Positions 43,372-51,050 of a DNA stretch of 64,000 nt are shown in pieces; the first letter of the stretch is position 1; each line of letters starts with the position of its first letter. The position numbers were made by a program, and so were the translations under genes. The notes under the pieces are model-generated. The model did not search any database. It was not told the origin of the DNA and saw nothing but the letters and a program-made list of their open reading frames with translations. The stretch is from an uncultured Opitutaceae bacterium (GTDB lineage Bacteria; Verrucomicrobiota; Verrucomicrobiia; Opitutales; Opitutaceae). The stretch is from NCBI GenBank assembly GCA_903891325.1, contig CAITEC010000102.1:1-64000 (forward strand), read 5' to 3'.

Positions 43372-45417
43372 ATGATCTCACAAAAGCATGGAATAGTCCC
43401 CATCCTCGCACTCCTTCTTGGAATAGCGCCGGCCGCGCTGGCGGAGCCGCTTCCGGCTTCGATATTTGCGCGGGAGGAGGCATATAACGACGTCCGGATC
43501 TCGCCGGACGGTGAGTTCATCGGGTTTGTCGGCACGGTTGGCGCCGAGGGCCTGCATCACGTGATCTTCTTCCTCAACCTGGCCTCCGGCAAAGTGGCGA
43601 CGGCTGAATCGCCCGTGAACGCCTACGACGCCGAAGGCGGCACGGAGGCCAGGCATTTTTGGTGGCTCACCGGCACCCGGGCGCTTTTCTCCTTTGAGCA
43701 GGGGAGCGAATCCAGGGCGACGGGGTATTTATCCTGGGCGGCCGGGAACTATAATTGGGGAGGATTGGCTGCCGTGGGCCGGGATGGGAAAAATTGGCAT
43801 GAGATGTGGGGTGCCAAGCTCTTCTTCATCCCGCCGAACTCCAGTCACGTGCTCCTCTTGGGGTACGATCCGGACGAATTGAACCGCCGGGCGATCGTTG
43901 ATGAGGATACCGGCTTCGATTTCGCCAAAGGCAGCGAGGGCACGGATCTTCGGGCTCCGCCTGTCGACGCGAGACCCAACATCGTCGCCAATTACGCCCA
44001 TGAAATGGAAAACTGGATAACCGACCGCAATGGCGACATCCGCATGGGTGTGGGCTTCGACGGGGCGCACACCCGGGTTTACTTTCGCGAAAGGACCGAT
44101 ACCCCGTGGGCTGAGGTGCCGGACCTTGGATTTGCGGGATGGGGAACCCTGCCGGTTGCGATCGACTGGGACCGGCGCACTGCGTATGTGGACACGCTTA
44201 CGCGATCGGGCACCTGGGGTTTGTCCACCTACGATCTTGCCACCATGAAAATGGGCGCCCTCGTCGCCTCGGATCCGAACTACGACATAGACAACCCTGC
44301 CGGCAGCTCGTGCGACATGCTCTTCTCGTCGAAGAAGCGGCGATTGGTCGGCATCCGCTACCAGGCGCGCACCTACCGGACCCTGTGGCTCGACCCGGAG
44401 ATGGCGGCAATCCAGGCGAGCGTGGACCACGCACTCCCCGGGGCGGTGAACCTGGTCCTCAACTGGTCGGACGATGAGTCCCGGATGATTGTCGGTTCGT
44501 TCACAGACCTGCACCCCACGTCCTATTACCTGCTCGACAGGAAGGCGCGCCGATTCCGCAAGTTGTTCGACGCGGCCGATTGGATAAATCCGGACCAAAT
44601 GAGCAGGACGTTCCCGATGTCATTCCGGGCAAGGGATGGGCTCCTCGTCCATGGATTTGTCACGTTTCCCCAGGGGAGCGTCCAGAAAAACCTTCCGACG
44701 ATCGTGGTCATGAACCCGGACTTCGGCGCAATGGGGGCGACCCCGGAATACGACTCCTTTATCCAATACCTGGCCAGCCGGGGTTACGCCGTGCTTCGGA
44801 TCAATCCCCGGGGGACGCCGGGATACGGCAAGGCCTTCTACGATGCCGGCCGACGGCAGCAGGGTGGAACTGTTCAAGATGACATTACCGACGGGGTGCG
44901 CTGGGCGGTGGCGAAGGGGATCGCCAACCCCGGGAGGGTGGGTGTGTACGGCTCGAGGCTTGGAGGCTTTTCGGTCGGCTGGGCGCTGGCGCACGAACCG
45001 AGCCTCTACCGATGTGGCGTGGCAAACGAGGGCCTCTTCGACTGGAAGCCGATCATGGAGTATTACAATGCCGGGCCCAGCTTCATCAAGAGGGCGGGCC
45101 ACTCGTACAATGCAAAATGGATCAACTACCTCAATTCCGAGATGGGTGATTCCGGGAAGGACGGGCCGACGGTGAGCGACCTGTCGCCGATCAATCGCGT
45201 GGACCGTATCAAGGCGCCGGTCCTGATCATTTCCCGGAAGAGGGATTATCTCGACGAAATGGACCAATCCAAGGAATTCGCCAGCGCCCTTGAGAGCCAC
45301 GGTGTGGCCCACGAGTTCAAGGTTTTCCCAAAGACGAGCAATACGGCCGAAACCCGCAAGCAACGGGAGGAGTATTACACGCTCGTCGGATCATTTTTCG
45401 ACAAGAACCTGAAGTGA
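43372..45417 (+). CDS. S9 (prolyl oligopeptidase-like) protein, probably inactive
   Basis: Starting at MISQKHGIVPILALLLGIAP gives 681 residues with a signal peptide ending near LAEPL. A beta-propeller half (NDVRISPDGEFIGFVGTV and further blades) is followed by an alpha/beta-hydrolase half: YAVLRINPRGTPGYGKAFYD, then GRVGVYGSRLGGFSVGWALA. Family members have Y-G-G-S-Y-G-G there, so the catalytic Ser position is Arg. The Asp survives in VLIISRKRDYLDEM, but the expected F-P-x-x-x-H is FPKTSNTAE, without His. I infer a secreted pseudoenzyme, binding peptides rather than cutting them. The alternative start, a GTG five codons upstream, is less likely. Confidence 0.85.
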   Translation: MISQKHGIVPILALLLGIAPAALAEPLPASIFAREEAYNDVRISPDGEFIGFVGTVGAEGLHHVIFFLNLASGKVATAESPVNAYDAEGGTEARHFWWLTGTRALFSFEQGSESRATGYLSWAAGNYNWGGLAAVGRDGKNWHEMWGAKLFFIPPNSSHVLLLGYDPDELNRRAIVDEDTGFDFAKGSEGTDLRAPPVDARPNIVANYAHEMENWITDRNGDIRMGVGFDGAHTRVYFRERTDTPWAEVPDLGFAGWGTLPVAIDWDRRTAYVDTLTRSGTWGLSTYDLATMKMGALVASDPNYDIDNPAGSSCDMLFSSKKRRLVGIRYQARTYRTLWLDPEMAAIQASVDHALPGAVNLVLNWSDDESRMIVGSFTDLHPTSYYLLDRKARRFRKLFDAADWINPDQMSRTFPMSFRARDGLLVHGFVTFPQGSVQKNLPTIVVMNPDFGAMGATPEYDSFIQYLASRGYAVLRINPRGTPGYGKAFYDAGRRQQGGTVQDDITDGVRWAVAKGIANPGRVGVYGSRLGGFSVGWALAHEPSLYRCGVANEGLFDWKPIMEYYNAGPSFIKRAGHSYNAKWINYLNSEMGDSGKDGPTVSDLSPINRVDRIKAPVLIISRKRDYLDEMDQSKEFASALESHGVAHEFKVFPKTSNTAETRKQREEYYTLVGSFFDKNLK

Positions 45418-45424
45418 CCGGCCC

Positions 45425-47191
45425 TCAGGCGGGAGTGATCCGGATCTCCGAGAACTGCATGCCCCCGTCGGAGAAGTGGGTCTTGTGCTTCTTCAGGATG
45501 TTGAGCTTCACGGCGCGCAGGCGGAGCGAATAGGTGCCGGGGTGGTCGAAGGTCAGCCTGCCGAAGCGGGTCGCGATCTGGGGATAGTAGACCGAGCGCA
45601 GGCCGGGCAGCAGCCGCCCCTTCTTCGTCACCCGGCGCAGGACCTTGCCGGCGCACTCGACCGCCAGCGTGTGGCCGCCGCTCCAGGGCTCCAGGTGCTG
45701 GTGCGTGGTCACGACGTCCACGTCGTAGGTGCCCGGATGGATGACCGTGAACTTCCAGTCGACGTAATCGGTGTTCACCAGCCAGTTCTCGGTCAGGCCG
45801 CTTCCGCCGATCCTCATCGTCGCCTTGGGCGCGGTGGTCCCGACGCGGCCCAGGGGCCCGATCAGGGTGACCGAGTTGTCCGGCTGCTGGAGCGTGAGGG
45901 GATCGACCGAGGGCGCGGCCGCAAGGGTCACCTCGACGACCGTCACCGGCTTGGTCTCTTTCGCCGCCGCGAAGTTGATCGCCAGGACCGGCATCTTGGT
46001 GGCGTTTTCGACCGTCTGGCAGAAGGGGAACTTTTTTCCGGGGCCGGCGAAGGCGCGCACACCGGTGACGCGCGTCCGGAGCCCGTGCAGGACAAAGAAG
46101 TGCGGGGGCTTGCCGAAGAAATGAAAATACAGCGTCTTTCCCCGGGTCGTGATCCGGCCCCAGGGAAAGTCGTGCCGGTAGGGGCTGGGCTGGGTGCCGC
46201 GGACGGCGGCGCCGTTCTGCCGCATCCACGCCCCGATTTCCAGGAGGCGCGCAACGCTGGGCGCCGGCACCCGGCCGTCGGCATCCGGCCCGATGTTCAA
46301 CAGGTAGTTGCACCCCTTGCTCGAGAGGTCCACCAGCGTCCGGATGAGGTTCGAGGCGTCCTTCCACTCGTGGTCGTCCTTCCGGAAACCCCAGGTATGG
46401 TTCATCGTGGCGCAGCTTTCCCAGTTGCCGTCAAGCCGGCCGGGCGGAAGGAAGTTGTCGCGCGGCAGGTTGTAGTCGCCAAGCCCGTGGCCGATCCGGC
46501 CCGAGACAAGGCAGTGCGGCTGGAGGCGCTTCACGTGCCTGCGAATCGCCGCGCTCTGCTGCTTTGAGAGCGACATCGGCGTGTCGAACCAGATCATGCC
46601 GATGTCGCCGTACTGGGTCAGGATCTCGGTGAGTTGGGGGAGCACCTTCTCGCGCAGGTAGCGGCCGGAGTCCTTGCGCTTCACGTCGTAGTCCCAGAAG
46701 TTCCAGGCGCCGTCCGGGTGCTGCCAGTCGATGTCCTGCGAGTAATAGAAGCAGAGCCGCACGCCCTGCTTGCGGCATTCCCGTGCCAGGCCGACCATCG
46801 GGTCGTGGTGCCAGGGAGTCGCATCGACGACATTGTAGGGGCTGGCCGCCGAGCGGTACATCGCGAAGCCCTCGTGGTGCTTGGCGGTGATGACCAGGTA
46901 GCGCATGCCGGCTTCCTTCGCCAGGCGGACAACCGCGGCCGGATCCCAGTGCCTGGGATTGAAGTGCGCGGCCAGCTTCGAGTACTCGGCGAAGGGAATC
47001 TCGTCGTGGTACATGATCCACTCCCCGGCGTATCGCACGGGCTTGCCCTTCCAGAAACCCGCGGGGATCGCGTAAAGGCCCCAGTGGATGAAGAGCCCGA
47101 ACCGGGCATCCCGCCACCAGGCGAGATCATCGCGCCCGGAGGCCGGGCGGCGGCTTGGGCGCCTTACGGTGGAGATGTCGACGGCACGCAT
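45425..47191 (-). CDS. Alpha-L-fucosidase, GH29 family
   Basis: The product starting MRAVDISTVRRPSRRPASGR has 588 residues. The barrel is clear from ARFGLFIHWGLYAIPAGFWK, MRYLVITAKHHEGFAMYRSA and the nucleophile in IGMIWFDTPMSLSKQQ (the Asp after W-F). NYLLNIGPDADGRVP ends the barrel. A C-terminal region of about 230 residues (VTLAAAPSVDPLTLQQPDNS and on) adds two beta-sandwich domains likely to bind carbohydrate. No signal peptide is visible at this start, and an earlier start would run through repeat C, so location is uncertain. It hydrolyses terminal L-fucose from glycans, typical of Verrucomicrobia that use algal or mucin glycans. Confidence 0.9.
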   Translation of the reverse strand: MRAVDISTVRRPSRRPASGRDDLAWWRDARFGLFIHWGLYAIPAGFWKGKPVRYAGEWIMYHDEIPFAEYSKLAAHFNPRHWDPAAVVRLAKEAGMRYLVITAKHHEGFAMYRSAASPYNVVDATPWHHDPMVGLARECRKQGVRLCFYYSQDIDWQHPDGAWNFWDYDVKRKDSGRYLREKVLPQLTEILTQYGDIGMIWFDTPMSLSKQQSAAIRRHVKRLQPHCLVSGRIGHGLGDYNLPRDNFLPPGRLDGNWESCATMNHTWGFRKDDHEWKDASNLIRTLVDLSSKGCNYLLNIGPDADGRVPAPSVARLLEIGAWMRQNGAAVRGTQPSPYRHDFPWGRITTRGKTLYFHFFGKPPHFFVLHGLRTRVTGVRAFAGPGKKFPFCQTVENATKMPVLAINFAAAKETKPVTVVEVTLAAAPSVDPLTLQQPDNSVTLIGPLGRVGTTAPKATMRIGGSGLTENWLVNTDYVDWKFTVIHPGTYDVDVVTTHQHLEPWSGGHTLAVECAGKVLRRVTKKGRLLPGLRSVYYPQIATRFGRLTFDHPGTYSLRLRAVKLNILKKHKTHFSDGGMQFSEIRITPA

Positions 47192-47255
47192 GGGATCCCC
47201 TAGGACGGCGACAGGGCCGGGTGCAGGCAAACTTTTTAGATGCCAATTCAGTGTG

Positions 47256-47329
47256 GGTGGAGCGGGACCTCCGGGCACGCTGGTTTGGGACTCCTGCCCA
47301 TTCAGCGCGCTCGGAGATCGCGCTCCACC
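47256..47329. repeat. Palindromic repeat family C, copy 2
   Basis: GGTGGAGCGGGACCTCCGGG and GGAGATCGCGCTCCACC are its ends. Read on the opposite strand it gives the same arm order as the copy at 16844-16916, so the two are inverted relative to one another. The centre (TTTGGGACTCCTGCCCATT) is not conserved. Confidence 0.8.
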
Positions 47330-47397
47330 CTAATTCACAATTTGGACTGTGCTTTTCGGCTGGAGCGCGCCCGTCCCCGCCGCCACGTTTGGCGGCG

Positions 47398-47943
47398 ATG
47401 ACCGAGGCCCTCGAACTCCTGCGCAACCACCTTCAGTCCCCGATCGACCCGAACGAGTCGGCCATGGCCTCCGATGCGATCGCATTCATCGGGCTTCACC
47501 CGGACTGCCTGGTGAGGACGTGCATCCCCGGGCACCTCACCGGCTCGGCCTTTGTGGTCAACGCCGCGCGCACCCGCACGCTTCTCACGCTCCACCGCAA
47601 GCTCGGACCGTGGCTCAACCCCGGCGGTCATGCGGACGGGGACCCCGACCTGCCGGCCGTGGGGCTCCGCGAGGCCCGGGAGGAGTCGGGGCTCTCAAGC
47701 GTCCGGCTCGTCTCCGGAAAACTCCTCGATTTTGACCGGCATTGGATCCCGGAGCGAAAAGCCGAACCCGGCCACTTTCATTACGATTTTCGATTTCTCT
47801 GCGAGGCGGACGACGGCGAGGCCCTGGGAATCAGCGAGGAGTCCGTGGACCTGGCCTGGTTCGAGCTGGGGGAGGTCGCCGCGCTGAATCCGTCGGAGTC
47901 GATGCGCCGGCTCGTCGAGAAGTGCCGCGCGGGCAATTGCTGA
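47398..47943 (+). CDS. Nudix hydrolase
   Basis: The 181-residue product holds the Nudix box in LNPGGHADGDPDLPAVGLRE-AREESGL (G-x5-D/E-x7-REx2EE-x-GL). TGSAFVVNAARTRTLLTLHR is the preceding strand pair and EESVDLAWFELGEVAALNPS the C-terminal helix. The usual Glu at position 7 of the box is Asp, a mild change. It hydrolyses a nucleoside diphosphate linked to X; the substrate is unknown. A 53-base gap separates it from the next gene on the same strand. Confidence 0.85.
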   Translation: MTEALELLRNHLQSPIDPNESAMASDAIAFIGLHPDCLVRTCIPGHLTGSAFVVNAARTRTLLTLHRKLGPWLNPGGHADGDPDLPAVGLREAREESGLSSVRLVSGKLLDFDRHWIPERKAEPGHFHYDFRFLCEADDGEALGISEESVDLAWFELGEVAALNPSESMRRLVEKCRAGNC

Positions 47944-47987
47944 TCCGCCGGGCTTGAATCGCCGGCGGTCCCGTATAGGCAAGGCGG

Positions 47988-50042
47988 ATGCGAGGAGCCA
48001 ATGTCGGGACACGGGCTGGGGGATGGCGGGGTCCCGCCGCCTGCGCGATCCTGGCCGCCGGCACAGCGGCAATCTACAGCCGCACATTTTCGGTCCCGCT
48101 TCTGCTGGACGACATCACGCCGATTACGGACAACCCGTCGATCCGCCGGTTGTGGCCGCTCTGGCAGGTGTTCTCCCCGCCCGCCGACTGCGGGACGGGG
48201 GGCCGGCCGCTGATCAACCTTTCGTACGCCCTGAACTACGCGGCGGGCGGAACCGCCGTTGCCGGCTACCACGCGGTGAACCTGGCGATCCACGTTTTGG
48301 CGGCGTTGGTCCTTTTCGGCCTGGTCAGGCGGACGCTCGAATTGCCGAGCATGGCCCGGCGATTTGGCGCCGCCTCGATCCCCCTGGCCCTGGCCGTCGC
48401 CGCAATCTGGGCCTGGCACCCCCTCCAGACCGAATCGGTCACCTACATCTCCCAAAGAGCCGAGTCCCTAATGGCGCTCTTCTACCTCCTGACCCTCTAC
48501 TTCTTCGTCCGTTCGGTTGATTGTGGATCGGGGTTCGACTTTCGGGTTTCAGGTTTCAAGTTTCAGGTTTCTGCAGTAATTGTCTGCGCCCTCGGCTCTC
48601 TATCCAAGGAGGTCATCGTCACTGCGCCAATCGCCGTATTTCTCTACGACCGCACCTTCGTTTCAGGGAGTTTCTCGGCGTCATGGCGGCGGCACCGCGC
48701 CCTTTACCTCGGCCTTGCGGCCACGTGGATTCCCCTTGGCCTCCTGCTGCACGGGCTCCAGCACCGGGGCGTTGGATTTGACAAGGGTGTGTCCGGTTTG
48801 GCTTACGCCCTCGCTGAGTGCCGGGTCGTCGTCGCCTACATCCGGCTCAGTGTCTTTCCGAGTCCCCTGGTCTTTGACTATGGGCCGTGGACCCCGGCCG
48901 AATTTCCCTCCTCGTGGAGCCAGGCACTGATCGTGGCCGCGGCGCTCGGGGCGTCTGCCCTGGCGCTGCGCCGGTATCCGGCGGCGGGATTTGCGGCCTG
49001 CTGGTTCTTCCTCATCCTCGCGCCGACCTCGACCGTCGTCCCGATCGTCGGGCAGCCGATGGCGGAGAGCCGGCTGTACCTTCCCCTCGCCGGTGTCGCC
49101 GCGCTCGCCGTGCTCGGCTCATTCGCACTCGCAGGGCGGCGGATGCTTTATGTGTTCGCAGGGATCGCCGTTCTCCTGGGAGGCGCCGCAGCGGCCCGCA
49201 ACCGCGACTATTTGAGCGCGGAGGCGATCTGGGCCGACACGGTTGCCAAGTGCCCTGGGAATCCGAGGGCGCACAACAACCTGGGGAATGTCTGGCTGAA
49301 GGAGCCGGGCCGCCTGCCAGCCGCCATCGGCCAGTACCGGATCGCAATCGGGCTGGATCCGGGCAGCGCCACCACGCACGACAATCTTGGAAATGCCTAC
49401 CGCGATCTTCCCGGAGCCTGGGACGCGGCCGTCGGGGAATACCAGGAGGCCGTCCGGCTGGCGCCGGACGATCCGGAGGCCCGCAACAACCTGGGGGCCG
49501 CGCTGCTAAAGGAGCCGGGCCGGCTGGCCGGCGCGATTGACCAGCTGCGTGCGGCGGTGCGGCTGAAGCCCTGGTATGCCGAGGCCCACGACAACCTCGG
49601 CACCGCGCTGCTCGGCTTGCCGGGAGGGGCGGATGACGCAATCGCCGAGTACCGCGAGGCGCTGCGGCTGGACCCGCGGGATCCCGAGGCGCATTTCAAC
49701 CTGGCGAATGTCTGGGCGGCCGCCCCGGGCGGGACGGCCGACGCGGCGGCCGAGTACCGGGCGGCGCTGGGGCTCCGGCCGGGCTTCGCCGAAGCGCATT
49801 TCAACCTGGGCAACGTGTTGATGAAGGGGGGCGGGCGGATGGGCGAAGCCGCAGCGGAGTTCGAGGCGGCGCTGCGGGCCCGGCCGGGCTATGCGGAGGC
49901 CGAGTTCAACCTGGCGGTCGCGCTGCTCAACCTCGGGAAGTACCGGGAGGCCGAGGGGCAACTGGAGGCGTTTCTAAAGCTGCGCCCGGGAAATCAGGCG
50001 GCACTGCGGATTCTGGAACAGCTGCGCGCGTCCGGGCGCTAA
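47988..50042 (+). CDS. TMTC-like multispanning membrane protein with TPRs
   Basis: The 684-residue product has an N-terminal multi-helix domain with LLLDDITPITDNPSIRRLWP and QTESVTYISQRAESLMALFY, which resemble the O-mannosyltransferase TMTC family. Up to ten transmembrane helices extend to about residue 400. Seven TPRs follow. Six of these are 35 residues long (NLGNVWLKEPGRLPAAIGQY and similar), with one extra residue in the inter-helix turn (EPGR), and a final one has the canonical 34. Within the membrane domain the peptide GFDFRVSGFKFQVS is encoded by a short AT-rich direct repeat and seems to be an insertion. A protein or lipid-linked glycan transferase is plausible but unproven. Confidence 0.75.
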   Translation: MRGANVGTRAGGWRGPAACAILAAGTAAIYSRTFSVPLLLDDITPITDNPSIRRLWPLWQVFSPPADCGTGGRPLINLSYALNYAAGGTAVAGYHAVNLAIHVLAALVLFGLVRRTLELPSMARRFGAASIPLALAVAAIWAWHPLQTESVTYISQRAESLMALFYLLTLYFFVRSVDCGSGFDFRVSGFKFQVSAVIVCALGSLSKEVIVTAPIAVFLYDRTFVSGSFSASWRRHRALYLGLAATWIPLGLLLHGLQHRGVGFDKGVSGLAYALAECRVVVAYIRLSVFPSPLVFDYGPWTPAEFPSSWSQALIVAAALGASALALRRYPAAGFAACWFFLILAPTSTVVPIVGQPMAESRLYLPLAGVAALAVLGSFALAGRRMLYVFAGIAVLLGGAAAARNRDYLSAEAIWADTVAKCPGNPRAHNNLGNVWLKEPGRLPAAIGQYRIAIGLDPGSATTHDNLGNAYRDLPGAWDAAVGEYQEAVRLAPDDPEARNNLGAALLKEPGRLAGAIDQLRAAVRLKPWYAEAHDNLGTALLGLPGGADDAIAEYREALRLDPRDPEAHFNLANVWAAAPGGTADAAAEYRAALGLRPGFAEAHFNLGNVLMKGGGRMGEAAAEFEAALRARPGYAEAEFNLAVALLNLGKYREAEGQLEAFLKLRPGNQAALRILEQLRASGR
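48529..48580. repeat. In-frame GTTTCAGGTTTCAAG-type insertion
   Basis: GGGTTTCAGGTTTCAAGTTTCAGGTTTC consists of TTTCAGG/TTTCAAG heptamer-like units. Its composition breaks sharply with the flanking high-GC coding sequence and it adds about 14 residues (GFDFRVSGFKFQVS) to a membrane loop without disturbing the frame. Similar TTTCAGG repeats are common as intergenic elements in related genomes, as far as I recall. Confidence 0.6.
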
Positions 50043-50473
50043 AGCCCGGGAACCATCTTAAACGGTGCCTTGGCCAGCGTGATCTTGATTTCGCCCGAGC
50101 CGATCGGCTCGGTCGGCGAGAACACAAACCGGATCTTGCCCCCGGCGGACACGACCACGCCGTAGACGCTGATTCCCTGCTTTGCGAAAAGCAGCGGGAG
50201 GCCGGGCGGCGGACCGAACTTGTCGAAGACAAAAACATTCATCGAGATCGGCAGGCTCACGTGGAAATAGATCCTTTCGCCGGTGATGACAGGAAAGTCC
50301 TGGACGGCGCTAACCGCCATGTCGTCCTGGCCGTAGTCGGAGGTGAACGTGGGGATGGCCACTTCCACCGTATAAGTGCCCGGCGGGGTGTCGTAGGGCT
50401 CGGTCATGCAGGCCGCAGGGAGCAGGCAGGCGGCAAGCGCGGCGGAAAGCCGGAAAAACAGGGGCATTCTCAT
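50039..50473 (-). CDS. Predicted lipoprotein, unknown function
   Basis: The 144-residue product starts MRMPLFFRLSAALAACLLPA and has a lipobox (LLPAAC), so it is probably attached to the membrane as a lipoprotein. A short Pro-rich linker precedes a beta-sandwich-like domain (DFPVITGERIYFHVSLPISM, GISVYGVVVSAGGKIRFVFS). Its ATG overlaps the stop of the preceding membrane-protein gene (ATGA), and its own stop overlaps the end of the TPR gene. Family not recognised. Confidence 0.6.
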   Translation of the reverse strand: MRMPLFFRLSAALAACLLPAACMTEPYDTPPGTYTVEVAIPTFTSDYGQDDMAVSAVQDFPVITGERIYFHVSLPISMNVFVFDKFGPPPGLPLLFAKQGISVYGVVVSAGGKIRFVFSPTEPIGSGEIKITLAKAPFKMVPGL

Positions 50474-50970
50474 GGTGTCTTGGAGTTGGGCTTTGCGGCG
50501 CTGTTGCTATCCGCGGGCGGTTGAGGGGTCAATCCAGCGGATTCGCCCGGCTTGGCGCGGCGGTCGTGGTCGGCCGGGGGAAAGGCGGGTATTTTCGGAA
50601 GGTGCTCCGCGAGCAGGAAGCAGGCAAGCCCGATGACGATGGCGAGGACGGCCAGCGTATAGGCGAGCTCCCGACCGTGCCACAGCGCGTCGAACCAAGA
50701 CTGAAAGTCATTGGCCAGGATGTTGGCCTTTCCGCCGTATAGCTCCATCCGGTACTGATCGATCTTCGTTTCCTGTACGCCGGGAATCGCGCCGGGAAGC
50801 TCGGGGCTTCGGGTCGCCCGGACGTAGGCCCAGGCCGCCCCGGACAACCCCGCGGCCAGTATGAGGGCGCCCGCGCGGTAGAGCAGGACCTGGCCCTTGG
50901 TCAGGCCCCGGCCGGTCGCGGGTGCGGATCCTGTGCCATTAGCGTTCATATACAGGCTATTAACAGCCAT
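50470..50970 (-). CDS. Small membrane protein, unknown function
   Basis: The 166-residue product has two predicted transmembrane helices (LYRAGALILAAGLSGAAWAY and ELAYTLAVLAIVIGLACFLL) with a roughly 60-residue extracytoplasmic loop containing QETKIDQYRMELYGGKANIL. MAVNSL is the first start; MNANGTGS seven codons later is possible. The two-gene operon with the lipoprotein is divergent from korA, so both promoters lie in the 80 bases between. Function unknown. Confidence 0.6.
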   Translation of the reverse strand: MAVNSLYMNANGTGSAPATGRGLTKGQVLLYRAGALILAAGLSGAAWAYVRATRSPELPGAIPGVQETKIDQYRMELYGGKANILANDFQSWFDALWHGRELAYTLAVLAIVIGLACFLLAEHLPKIPAFPPADHDRRAKPGESAGLTPQPPADSNSAAKPNSKTP

Positions 50971-51010
50971 CGTTAGGGCTTCCTGACCTTGTTGAAGGCT
51001 GCTCGTCGCG

Positions 51011-51040
51011 TTGACAAGCTCCCATCCGGCGGCATTTTTA
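51011..51040 (+). promoter_or_regulatory. Candidate promoter of korAB
   Basis: TTGACA at 51011-51016, an 18-base spacer and TTTTTA at 51035-51040 precede the korA ATG by 10 bases. If used, the transcript would be nearly leaderless, which agrees with the absence of a Shine-Dalgarno before that ATG. The -10 is far from the TATAAT consensus, so confidence is limited. Confidence 0.35.
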
Positions 51041-51050
51041 ACCCTCCCCC

